Origin: Devosia naphthalenivorans
GTDB taxonomy: Bacteria > Pseudomonadota > Alphaproteobacteria > Rhizobiales > Devosiaceae
NCBI RefSeq assembly: GCF_003056355.1
Contig: NZ_PYVW01000012.1
Coordinates: 78,876-142,875 of the forward strand
Direction: 5' to 3'
DNA: 64,000 nt
This document shows, in pieces, positions 36,099 to 44,423 of the stretch. Under the pieces are notes generated by a model. It was not told where the DNA came from. It worked only from the letters and a program-made list of their open reading frames with translations, and searched no databases. A program made the translations under genes and the position numbers. Position 1 is the stretch's first letter. Each line of letters starts with the position of its first letter.

Positions 36099-37558
36099 CG
36101 TATCTGGGCATTGATATCGGCACCTCCGGCGTCAAGGCGCTGTTGATCGACGAGAATGGCAAGGCGCTCGGGGAAGCCTCGGCACCAGCCATCGAGCCGG
36201 TTCGCCCGCATCCAGGTTGGTCCGAACAGAATCCGACCGACTGGTGGACGGCAACCCTGGGCGCAATCGACAAGCTCAAGGAAAAGCATCCCGCGCAGTT
36301 GGCGGCGGTCAAGGGCATCGGGCTTTCGGGGCACATGCACGGCGCGACCTTGCTGGGCAAGGACAACGAAGTGCTGCGCCCCTGCATTTTGTGGAACGAC
36401 GGCCGCTCGGCCGCCGAGTGCCTCGAGATGGAAGCCGCCCTGCCTTCGCTTCGTGAAATCGCTGGCAATATCGCCATGCCGGGCTTCACGGCGCCCAAGA
36501 TCGCCTGGGTGCGCAAGCATGAGCCCGAAATTTTCAGCAAAATCGCCAAGGTATTGCTGCCCAAGGCCTATGTGCGGCTGCTGCTGACGGGCGAGCATGT
36601 GGAAGACATGTCCGATGCCGCGGGCACGCTGTGGCTCGATGTGGCCAAGCGCGACTGGTCCGACGAGCTTCTGGCCGTGACGGGCCTGACGCGCGAGCAC
36701 ATGCCGCGCCTGGTCGAGGGCTCTGCCGTTTCGGCCGAACTCAAGGGCGAGTTGGCGGCGCGCTGGGGCATGTCTGGCTCGGTCGTGGTGGCCGGCGGCG
36801 CGGGCGACAATGCGGGTGCCGCCTGTGGCATTGGCGCTATTCGGCCGGGCGAAGGCTTCGTTTCGCTGGGCACGTCGGGCGTGCTGTTTGTGTCCAACGA
36901 CAAGTTCCGGCCCAATACGCAAGGGGCGGTGCACGCCTTCTGCCACGCCATCCCCGACACCTGGCACCAGATGGGCGTGATCCTCAGCGCCACTGATTCG
37001 TTGAATTGGCTGTCGCGCATGACGGGGCAGAAGCAGGCCGATCTGGCTGGCGCTGCCGAAGCCGGGTTCAAGGGTCCGGGCGAAGCGATCTTCCTGCCCT
37101 ACCTTTCCGGTGAACGGACGCCGCACAACAATGCCGGCGCGCGTGGCGCGTTCGTCGGCTTGAGCCAGAGCACCGAGCCGGCTCAACTCGCCCAGGCCGT
37201 CATGGAAGGCGTGAGCTTTGCCATGCGCGATTGCCAGCGCGTGCTGGCCGATGCGGGAACCCAGATCAACCGGCTGCTCGCCGTCGGTGGCGGCTCGCGC
37301 TCGGCGCTGTGGCTAAAGCTGCTCGCCACCAATCTCGACATGGAAATCGCCCTGCCACAGGACGGCGATTTCGGCGGTGCACTGGGGGCGGCCCGTCTGG
37401 CCCTTTGCGCGGCTGAAGGCGCCGATCCGCAGGCAGTGATGACCATGCCGCCGATCAAGACCAGTATTGCGCCCGACAGGAGTTTGTCGGCCGCCTATTC
37501 CGACCAATATGCGCGCTACCGCGCGCTCTACCCTGCCATCGAGGAGGCACGTCAGTGA
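36095..37558 (+). CDS. xylB: Xylulokinase XylB
   Basis: Phosphorylates D-xylulose to xylulose 5-phosphate. The 487-residue FGGY kinase has [15 protein letters not shown] at the N-terminus, the substrate loop [10 protein letters not shown], catalytic Asp238 in GAGDNAG and ATP-binding GGGSRSALW. The stop overlaps the xylA GTG (GTGA). The start overlaps the stop of a 12-codon leader. It belongs to the xylose operon with xylA and the GH43 gene. Confidence 0.96.
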   Translation: MTYLGIDIGTSGVKALLIDENGKALGEASAPAIEPVRPHPGWSEQNPTDWWTATLGAIDKLKEKHPAQLAAVKGIGLSGHMHGATLLGKDNEVLRPCILWNDGRSAAECLEMEAALPSLREIAGNIAMPGFTAPKIAWVRKHEPEIFSKIAKVLLPKAYVRLLLTGEHVEDMSDAAGTLWLDVAKRDWSDELLAVTGLTREHMPRLVEGSAVSAELKGELAARWGMSGSVVVAGGAGDNAGAACGIGAIRPGEGFVSLGTSGVLFVSNDKFRPNTQGAVHAFCHAIPDTWHQMGVILSATDSLNWLSRMTGQKQADLAGAAEAGFKGPGEAIFLPYLSGERTPHNNAGARGAFVGLSQSTEPAQLAQAVMEGVSFAMRDCQRVLADAGTQINRLLAVGGGSRSALWLKLLATNLDMEIALPQDGDFGGALGAARLALCAAEGADPQAVMTMPPIKTSIAPDRSLSAAYSDQYARYRALYPAIEEARQ

Positions 37559-38862
37559 CTGATTTTTTCAAAGGCATTTCGCCCGTAAAGTTTGAAGGCG
37601 CAGAGAGCGCCAACCCGCTCGCCTATCGCCACTACAACAAGGACGAGATGGTCCTGGGCAAGCGGATGGAAGACCATATCCGCCCGGGCGTCGCCTATTG
37701 GCACACCTTTGCCTATGAGGGCGGCGATCCCTTCGGCGGCCGCACTTTCGATCGTCCCTGGTGGGACAAGGCGATGGACGGCGCGCGCCTCAAGGCCGAC
37801 GTGGCCTTCGAGCTGTTCGACCTGCTCGACGTTCCGTTCTTCTGTTTCCACGACGCCGATATCGCGCCCGAAGGCGCAACACTGGCCGAATCGAACCGCA
37901 ATGTGCGCGAGATCGGCGAGATCTTTGCGCGCAAGATGGAAACCAGCCGCACGAAGCTCCTTTGGGGCACGGCCAACCTGTTCTCCAACCGCCGCTACAT
38001 GGCGGGTGCTGCCACCAATCCCGATCCGGAAATCTTCGCCTATGCCGCCGGCCAAGTGAAGAACGTGCTGGAGCTGACCCACGAACTGGGTGGCGCCAAC
38101 TATGTGCTGTGGGGCGGTCGCGAGGGCTATGAAACCCTGCTCAACACCAAGATCGGCCAGGAAATGGACCAGATGGGCCGCTTCCTCAACATGGTCGTCG
38201 AGCACGCGGAAAAGATCGGCTTCAAAGGCCAGATCCTGATCGAGCCCAAGCCGCAGGAGCCAAGCAAGCACCAGTACGACTTCGACGTGGCGACGGTGTA
38301 TGGCTTCCTCAAGAAGTACGGTCTCGAGACCAAGGTGAAGTGCAACATCGAAGTTGGCCACGCCTTCCTCGCCAACCACTCGTTCGAGCACGAACTGGCA
38401 CTGGCCGCATCGCTGGGCATCCTGGGTTCGGTCGACGCCAACCGCAATGATTTGCAGTCCGGCTGGGATACCGACCAGTTCCCCAACAATGTGGGTGAAA
38501 CCACGCTCGCCTTCTACCAGATCCTCAAGGCTGGTGGCCTGGGCAATGGCGGCTGGAACTTCGACGCTCGCGTGCGCCGCCAGTCGCTTGATCCGGCTGA
38601 TCTGCTGCATGGTCACATTGGCGGTCTGGACGTGCTGGCGCGTGGCCTCAAGGCTGCGGCGGCCCTCATCGAGGACGGCACCTACGACAAGGTGGTGGAC
38701 GAGCGCTATGCCGGCTGGAACGCAGGGCTGGGCAAGGACATCCTTGATGGCAAGCTGAGCCTGGCGGATGTGGCTGCCAAGGTGGATGCCGATAACATCA
38801 ACCCGCAGCCGCGCTCGGGTCAGCAGGAATATCTCGAGAACCTGATCAACCGGTTCGTCTAG
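37555..38862 (+). CDS. xylA: Xylose isomerase XylA
   Basis: Isomerises D-xylose to D-xylulose. The 435-residue TIM barrel is the family II type. The catalytic His99 and Asp102 lie in [11 protein letters not shown]. Metal ligands lie in [15 protein letters not shown] and in [17 protein letters not shown] start overlapping the xylB stop means tight coupling. Isomerase after kinase is the reverse of the common xylA-xylB order. Confidence 0.97.
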   Translation: MTDFFKGISPVKFEGAESANPLAYRHYNKDEMVLGKRMEDHIRPGVAYWHTFAYEGGDPFGGRTFDRPWWDKAMDGARLKADVAFELFDLLDVPFFCFHDADIAPEGATLAESNRNVREIGEIFARKMETSRTKLLWGTANLFSNRRYMAGAATNPDPEIFAYAAGQVKNVLELTHELGGANYVLWGGREGYETLLNTKIGQEMDQMGRFLNMVVEHAEKIGFKGQILIEPKPQEPSKHQYDFDVATVYGFLKKYGLETKVKCNIEVGHAFLANHSFEHELALAASLGILGSVDANRNDLQSGWDTDQFPNNVGETTLAFYQILKAGGLGNGGWNFDARVRRQSLDPADLLHGHIGGLDVLARGLKAAAALIEDGTYDKVVDERYAGWNAGLGKDILDGKLSLADVAAKVDADNINPQPRSGQQEYLENLINRFV

Positions 38863-38882
38863 TTCTCCGAGGGTTCAGTCGT

Positions 38883-38998
38883 CCACCTCCCCCCTTGCGG
38901 GGGAGGTCGGGAGGGGGATGTGAAGGCCCGGTCATCCGGGGTTGTTCCACCCCCACCCTTGATCCCTCCCCGCAAGGGGGAGGGTGTCGACTGCATAT
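38883..38998. repeat. Dispersed palindromic repeat, family B (CCTCCCC-type)
   Basis: Two GC-rich palindromic units (around 38884-38907 and 38963-38993, each CCTCCCC...GGGGAGG with a TTGCGG/CGCAAG centre) are arranged in inverted fashion between xylA and the GH43 gene. They resemble intergenic mosaic elements of rhizobia. Confidence 0.7.
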
Positions 38999-39018
38999 GC
39001 AGCGCAAAGGCCCAAACC

Positions 39019-40629
39019 ATGCCCCAGATTACCAATCCAATTCTGCCCGGCTTCAATCCGGACCCGTCCATCTGCCGCGTCGGCGACGATTATTATATCG
39101 CGACATCCACCTTCGAGTGGTTCCCCGGTGTGCAGATCCATCATTCCAAGGACCTCGCCAACTGGGACCTGGCCTGTCGTCCGCTGAACCGCAAGGCGCA
39201 GCTGGACATGCGCGGCGATCCCGATTCGTGCGGCGTATGGGCGCCCGACATCACCCATGACGGCGAAAAGTTCTGGCTGGTCTATACCGATGTGAAGCGC
39301 AAGGACGGCTCGTTCAAGGACGCGCACAACTACATCGTCACCGCGGACAACATCGAAGGGCCCTGGTCCGACCCGGTCTATATCAACTCGTCGGGCTTCG
39401 ATCCGTCGCTGTTCCACGATGATGACGGCCGCAAATGGTTCGTCAACATGATGTGGGACCACCGCACGCGCCCGTTGAAGTTTGCCGGCATTGCGCTGCA
39501 GGAGTTCGATCCCAAGCAGGGCAAGCTGGTGGGGCCGCGCACCAATATCTATAAGGGCACGGATCTAAAGCTCGTCGAGGGTCCGCATCTCTACAAGCGC
39601 AATGGCTGGTATTATCTGCTGACGGCAGAAGGCGGCACGGCCTATGACCACGCCTGCACCTTTGCGCGGTCCCGCACCATCGATGGGCAGTACGAAACCC
39701 ACCCGGACAAGCACATCCTCACCTCAAAGGATGCTCCGTTTGCGGCGATCCAGCGTGCTGGTCATGGCGATCTCGTGGAGACGCCCGATGGCAAGACCTA
39801 CCTGGTGCATCTGGGTGGCCGCCCGACCACACAGGAACGCCGTTGCGTTCTGGGTCGCGAAACGTCCATTCAGGAAGCCTATTGGGGCGAAGACGACTGG
39901 ATTCACGTGAAACACGGGCCCGTTCCGTCGCTTCATGTGGAAGTGCCCGGCAATTTTGATAACGACAAGTACTGGGCCGAACAGCGCTACACCTTCGAGA
40001 ATGGTCTGCATAAGGACTTCCAGTGGCTGCGCACGCCGGAGCCGGATCGGATTTTTGCCACCGAAGGCGGCAAGTTGCGTCTCTTTGGCCGCGAGTCGGT
40101 CGGTTCGTGGTTCGAGCAGGCATTGGTGGCGCGCCGCCAGACGCACTTCTCCTATGATGCCGAGACCGTGCTGGATTTCGCGCCAGCCGATGAGCGGCAG
40201 TTCGCCGGGCTGACGGCTTATTATTCGCGGTACAACTTCTTCTACCTGACGGTAACCGCCCATTCCGATGGCCAGCGCGAACTGCTGCTGATGAGTTCGG
40301 AAAGCTCATGGCCCGATGGCAATCTGCGCTTCCCGACTGAGCCGGTGCAGATCCCCAATGAAGGCAAGGTCAAGCTGGCGCTGACGATCCGCGGGCGTAA
40401 GCTGCAGTTCTTCTATGCCCTTGAGGGACAGGAACTGCAGCCGATCGGTCCGGTGCTCGACGCGTCGATACTTTCGGATGAGTGCGGTGGCCATCAGGCG
40501 CATGGCAGCTTCACCGGCGCCTTTGTCGGCGTCGCGGCCAGCGACCTCAACGGCACGGCCGCGCCGGCAGACTTCGACTACTTCGTTTATCGCCCCGTCC
40601 GTCACGAGACGGATCGGTACGAGATCTGA
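39019..40629 (+). CDS. GH43 beta-xylosidase / arabinofuranosidase
   Basis: A glycoside hydrolase family 43 enzyme of 536 residues without signal peptide, so probably cytoplasmic, releasing xylose from imported xylo-oligosaccharides. The five-bladed propeller carries the general base Asp15 (NPILPGFNPDPSI), Asp128 (GFDPSLF) and catalytic acid Glu187 (LVEGPHLYKR). A C-terminal beta-sandwich (about 330-530) is typical of the GH43_11 group. I used the ATG at 39019; the upstream open frame is repeat DNA. A parS-like site lies inside it. Arabinosidase activity cannot be excluded. Confidence 0.92.
   Translation: MPQITNPILPGFNPDPSICRVGDDYYIATSTFEWFPGVQIHHSKDLANWDLACRPLNRKAQLDMRGDPDSCGVWAPDITHDGEKFWLVYTDVKRKDGSFKDAHNYIVTADNIEGPWSDPVYINSSGFDPSLFHDDDGRKWFVNMMWDHRTRPLKFAGIALQEFDPKQGKLVGPRTNIYKGTDLKLVEGPHLYKRNGWYYLLTAEGGTAYDHACTFARSRTIDGQYETHPDKHILTSKDAPFAAIQRAGHGDLVETPDGKTYLVHLGGRPTTQERRCVLGRETSIQEAYWGEDDWIHVKHGPVPSLHVEVPGNFDNDKYWAEQRYTFENGLHKDFQWLRTPEPDRIFATEGGKLRLFGRESVGSWFEQALVARRQTHFSYDAETVLDFAPADERQFAGLTAYYSRYNFFYLTVTAHSDGQRELLLMSSESSWPDGNLRFPTEPVQIPNEGKVKLALTIRGRKLQFFYALEGQELQPIGPVLDASILSDECGGHQAHGSFTGAFVGVAASDLNGTAAPADFDYFVYRPVRHETDRYEI
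39899..39914 (+). promoter_or_regulatory. parS-like ParB site, GANTC variant (site 9)
   Basis: GATTCACGTGAAAC core inside the GH43 coding sequence, where it encodes Trp-Ile-His-Val-Lys. Confidence 0.65.
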
Positions 40630-40639
40630 GAGCAAGCAT

Positions 40640-40677
40640 ATGGCTGCCACCCGCCACATCTGGGCGGTGGCAGCCAT
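40640..40677 (+). terminator. Long hairpin after the xylose operon
   Basis: 12-bp arms ATGGCTGCCACC / GGTGGCAGCCAT, ten bases after the GH43 stop. No T run follows, so it may terminate weakly or protect the mRNA end. Confidence 0.45.
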
Positions 40678-40808
40678 GCCGATCACGTTTCGCCCAACCG
40701 GGGCGACAATCGGCCGCAGCATGGCTAAGCTCACCACATAGCTGGTCGCGTAGTACGCGGACTATCAGCGCGCTGCGCGGCCTCCCTTGACGGAGAGAGT
40801 GCACGGCC

Positions 40809-41624
40809 ATGTCCAATTTCCACGTTGTATCCGGCGCGGGCGAAAAGCTCGACATGCCAATGATTCGGACCATTTCCATGTCCGATGTGTTCGACGCCCT
40901 GCGGCGGGGCGCGTCCGACTTCTGGGAGAAACCCAGCCACTACGTCATGCTGGTGGTGATCTATCCTATCATCGGCATCGTGCTGACTGTCTGGATGAAT
41001 GGGTACCACACCTGGCCCCTGCTCTATCCGCTGATTGGTGGCTTCGCCCTGATCGGCCCATTCGCTGCCTTGGGGCTCTATGAAATTTCGCGGCGCCGGG
41101 AACAGGGCCTTGATACGTCGTGGCACCATGCCTTTGATGCGCTGCGCTCGCCCGCTATCGGCTCGATCGCTGCTCTTGGGATAATGTTGCTGTTGCTGTT
41201 CACGCTCTGGCTTACCGCAGCGCAGGCGCTGTACGAGAGCATGTTCAGTTCCTCGACGCCTCGAACGCTGGCGGGTCTCATGGCGCAGATCTTCAACGAG
41301 CCTGGAGGAATGACGCTGCTGCTGGTTGGCTCGGCACTCGGTGCACTGTTCGCGCTGGTCACCTTGTGCACCACCGTTATCGCCTTCCCGCTGCTGCTGG
41401 ACCGGGACGTTGGGGCCTATGTTGCGGTGGAGACGTCCTTCCGCGCTGTTCTGCGCAATCCCCTGCCTATGCTGGCCTGGGGCATCATCGTGGGCGTTGG
41501 CCTCTTTGTCGGATCGATCCCGATCTTTGTGGGGCTGGCCGTTGTCATCCCGATCTTTGGCCATGCAACCTGGCACCTCTACCGCAAGGTCGTGGAGCCC
41601 GCCTCGGTCATCCGCGGTATGTAG
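40809..41624 (+). CDS. DUF2189 multi-pass membrane protein
   Basis: A 271-residue protein with about six hydrophobic helices. The family-like features are ISMSDVFDALRRGASDFWEKPSHY near the N-terminus, GPFAALGLYEISRRREQG after the second helix and a final HATWHLYRKVV. DUF2189 is a conserved alphaproteobacterial membrane family, sometimes named as a cytochrome c oxidase subunit I-like protein, with no settled function. It is flanked by hairpins on both sides, so probably monocistronic. Confidence 0.85.
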   Translation: MSNFHVVSGAGEKLDMPMIRTISMSDVFDALRRGASDFWEKPSHYVMLVVIYPIIGIVLTVWMNGYHTWPLLYPLIGGFALIGPFAALGLYEISRRREQGLDTSWHHAFDALRSPAIGSIAALGIMLLLLFTLWLTAAQALYESMFSSSTPRTLAGLMAQIFNEPGGMTLLLVGSALGALFALVTLCTTVIAFPLLLDRDVGAYVAVETSFRAVLRNPLPMLAWGIIVGVGLFVGSIPIFVGLAVVIPIFGHATWHLYRKVVEPASVIRGM

Positions 41625-41639
41625 CAGGCCAAGTAAGCG

Positions 41640-41670
41640 GGCAAATCCCCCGGCGCCGGTTGGATTTGCC
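41640..41670 (+). terminator. Hairpin after the DUF2189 gene
   Basis: 9-bp arms GGCAAATCC / GGATTTGCC with a GC-rich loop, 15 bases after the stop, ahead of a stronger terminator. Confidence 0.45.
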
Positions 41671-41683
41671 TGGCAAAAGCCAT

Positions 41684-41716
41684 AAGGTTTCGGCTTCCTC
41701 GCCGAGACCTTTTTTT
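41684..41716 (+). terminator. Rho-independent terminator just before mutS
   Basis: 11-bp arms AAGGTTTCGGC / GCCGAGACCTT with one mismatch and a run of seven or more T. It ends only two bases before the mutS ATG at 41718. Confidence 0.75.
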
Positions 41717-41717
41717 G

Positions 41718-44423
41718 ATGGACCAACAGCCGATCAAACCCGCACCAGCTCCCGTGCTGACGCCCATGATGGCGCAGTATTTCGAGATCAAGGCGGCCCA
41801 TACCGGCTATCTGCTGTTTTATCGCATGGGCGATTTTTACGAGCTGTTCTTCGAGGACGCCGAAATCGCCAGCGCTGCGCTGGGGATCGTGCTGACCCGG
41901 CGCGGCAAACATCTGGAGCAGGATATCCAGATGTGCGGCGTGCCGATCCATGCCGCCAATGATTATCTCAACAAGCTGATCAAGCTGGGCCATCGCGTCG
42001 CCATCTGCGAGCAGGTGGAAGACCCCAAGGAAGCCAAGAAGCGCGGCGCCAAATCGGTGGTGAAGCGCGACGTGGTGCGCCTGATTACGGCGGGTACGTT
42101 GACCGAGGATGACCACCTCGATGCACGCGCGTCCAATTTCCTCGCCGCCTTGTCGATGGTCCGCCATGGCGATACGGACTTTGCGCTGGCCTGGGCCGAT
42201 GTTTCGACGGGCGAGACTTTCACAGCAGATCTGGCGGCAGAGCAGCTGAGCGACGAGTTGGCGCGGATCGATCCGGCCGAACTGATCATGAGCGACGCCA
42301 CCAAGTTGGCGCTGGTGGAAAGCCATCTGTTCGCGCCGGCATGGGTCGGCATTACCCATTTTGCGCCGGTGCAGAGCTTTGACAGCGAGGTCGCGACGGC
42401 ATCGCTGCGGCAGGCTTTTCCGGCTGAAGAGTTCGACCCCACGGCCCTGTCGCGTGCCGCCCGTGGGGCGCTTGGGGCGATTATCGCCTATGTACGCGAA
42501 AGCCAGAAAGGTGCTGGCGTCATTCTGCGCGCGCCGATTGCCGAAACGGCGGCGCGGCACATGGCAATCGACCAAGCGACGCGGGCCTCGCTCGAACTGC
42601 ACCAGAACCAGCGCGGGCAGCAACGGGGTTCGTTGCGGCAAGTGATCGACCTGACGGTGACGGCGCCGGGTTCGCGGCTGCTGTCGGCGCGGCTCGCGGC
42701 GCCCCTGGCCGACGCAACGGCAATCAATGACCGGCTGGATGCCGTGGGCTTGCTCGCCAATGACACGATGTTGACCGGGCGTTTGCGGACCGATCTCAAG
42801 GCTGTGCCGGACCTTGCCCGCGCCTTGACGCGGCTGGCGCTGGATCGCGGCGGACCGCGCGATCTTGCCGCGATTGGCAAGGCTGTGAGCGCCGCGAGGG
42901 CGGTTGCCGAGCACTTCGAGCGCGTCGTGGACGTTCCCGCCATCCTTGCCGATCTGTCGCGTACTTTGGCGGCGGCGCCGGTTGATCTCGCCGGCCATCT
43001 GGCAATGGCGCTGGATGACGAACTGCCCCTGCTCAGCCGCGATGGTGGTTTCGTACGCAAGGGCTATGACGCCCAGCTCGATGACGAACGGGCCCTCGCG
43101 AGCGAAACGCGCGCGGTGGTGGCGGCGCTGCAGGCCCGGCTGATGGACGAAACCGATGTTCGCTCGCTCAAGATCCGGCACAATGGCGTGCTGGGTTATT
43201 TTGTCGAGGTGCCCGCGGCGCACGGCACGAAACTGCTCGAAGAACCGCATCGGCAGAGCTTTATCCACCGGCAGACGCTGGCCAATGCCATGCGCTTCAC
43301 CACCACGGAGCTTGCCGAACTCGAGGGACGAATAGCGCGGGCGCACGAGGCGGCGCTGGAGATCGAACTCAGAATCTTCGCCGCTCTTCGGCAATCGGTG
43401 CTGGACCGCACAAGCCTGCTGCGCGAATTGGCCGATGCGCTGGCCGAGCTCGATGTGACCTCGGCGCTCGCTCATCTGGCGGCCACGCGGGGCTATACCC
43501 GCCCGGAGATCGACAATTCGCTCGCCTTCCAGATTGAGGGTGGTCGCCATCCCGTGGTGGAAGAGATGGCGATGGCCGAAGGGCGCAGCTTTGTCGCCAA
43601 CAATGCCGACCTGTCGGGCGATGATGCCCTTGGCGGGGGCCGGCTGTGGCTGGTGACCGGGCCCAATATGGGTGGTAAATCCACCTTCCTGCGACAGAAT
43701 GCCCTGATCGCAATCCTGGCGCAGATGGGCAGCTTCGTGCCCGCAAGTTCTGCCCATATCGGGGTGATGGACCGGGTGTTTTCCCGGGTTGGCGCCAGCG
43801 ACGATATTGCTCATGGGCGTTCCACCTTCATGGTGGAAATGGTGGAAACAGCCGCCATCCTCAACCGGGCAACAAGGCGCTCGCTCGTGGTGCTGGACGA
43901 GATCGGGCGCGGTACGGCGACGTTCGACGGGCTCTCCATTGCCTGGGCTGCGGTGGAAGCGCTGCATGAAACCACCGGCTGCCGGGCGCTGTTCGCAACG
44001 CACTTCCATGAACTGACCAGCCTTGCCAAGACGCTGACCCGCGTTTCCAACGTCACCATGAAGGTGCGCGAGTGGGAGGGTGACGTGGTGTTCCTCCATG
44101 AGGTGGGGCCAGGCGCCGCCGACCGCTCCTATGGCATCCAGGTGGCGCGGCTGGCGGGCCTGCCCGAACCGGTGCTGGCGCGCGCTCGCCAGGTTTTGAC
44201 CGTGCTTGAGCAACGCTCGGCCGGTACCGCCTCTTCCAGCCAGAAGGCCGGCGTGCTAGACGATCTGCCACTCTTTGCGCATCAGCCGCCTCCCCGGCCT
44301 GTGCAGAAGGACCCAGTGCACTTAGCGCTCGACGCCGTTCGCCCGGACGAGATGACCCCCAAACAAGCGATCGAGATGCTCTACGAGTTGAAGAAAATCC
44401 GCGATGACGCTCGTCGAAGCTGA
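41718..44423 (+). CDS. mutS: DNA mismatch repair protein MutS
   Basis: Recognises mismatches and starts repair with MutL. The 901-residue protein has the mismatch-reading Phe-x-Glu in MGDFYELFFEDA near the N-terminus, connector and clamp domains, and the ATPase with Walker A GPNMGGKST (residues 648-656) followed by VLDEIGRGTATFDG. A TTG precedes the ATG at 41718. No ribosome binding site is visible since a terminator T-run abuts it, so the start may be leaderless or lie at the ATG at 41766. It overlaps glnD by 20 bases. Confidence 0.96.
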   Translation: MDQQPIKPAPAPVLTPMMAQYFEIKAAHTGYLLFYRMGDFYELFFEDAEIASAALGIVLTRRGKHLEQDIQMCGVPIHAANDYLNKLIKLGHRVAICEQVEDPKEAKKRGAKSVVKRDVVRLITAGTLTEDDHLDARASNFLAALSMVRHGDTDFALAWADVSTGETFTADLAAEQLSDELARIDPAELIMSDATKLALVESHLFAPAWVGITHFAPVQSFDSEVATASLRQAFPAEEFDPTALSRAARGALGAIIAYVRESQKGAGVILRAPIAETAARHMAIDQATRASLELHQNQRGQQRGSLRQVIDLTVTAPGSRLLSARLAAPLADATAINDRLDAVGLLANDTMLTGRLRTDLKAVPDLARALTRLALDRGGPRDLAAIGKAVSAARAVAEHFERVVDVPAILADLSRTLAAAPVDLAGHLAMALDDELPLLSRDGGFVRKGYDAQLDDERALASETRAVVAALQARLMDETDVRSLKIRHNGVLGYFVEVPAAHGTKLLEEPHRQSFIHRQTLANAMRFTTTELAELEGRIARAHEAALEIELRIFAALRQSVLDRTSLLRELADALAELDVTSALAHLAATRGYTRPEIDNSLAFQIEGGRHPVVEEMAMAEGRSFVANNADLSGDDALGGGRLWLVTGPNMGGKSTFLRQNALIAILAQMGSFVPASSAHIGVMDRVFSRVGASDDIAHGRSTFMVEMVETAAILNRATRRSLVVLDEIGRGTATFDGLSIAWAAVEALHETTGCRALFATHFHELTSLAKTLTRVSNVTMKVREWEGDVVFLHEVGPGAADRSYGIQVARLAGLPEPVLARARQVLTVLEQRSAGTASSSQKAGVLDDLPLFAHQPPPRPVQKDPVHLALDAVRPDEMTPKQAIEMLYELKKIRDDARRS

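Noticed and set aside
40640..40741. Short coding frame over the hairpin after the GH43 gene
   Set aside because: It continues out of frame from GH43 and is dominated by a perfect inverted repeat, better explained as a transcript-end structure.
40731..44213. An 1160-codon open frame on the minus strand
   Set aside because: Antisense to the DUF2189 gene and mutS; composition typical of a shadow frame.
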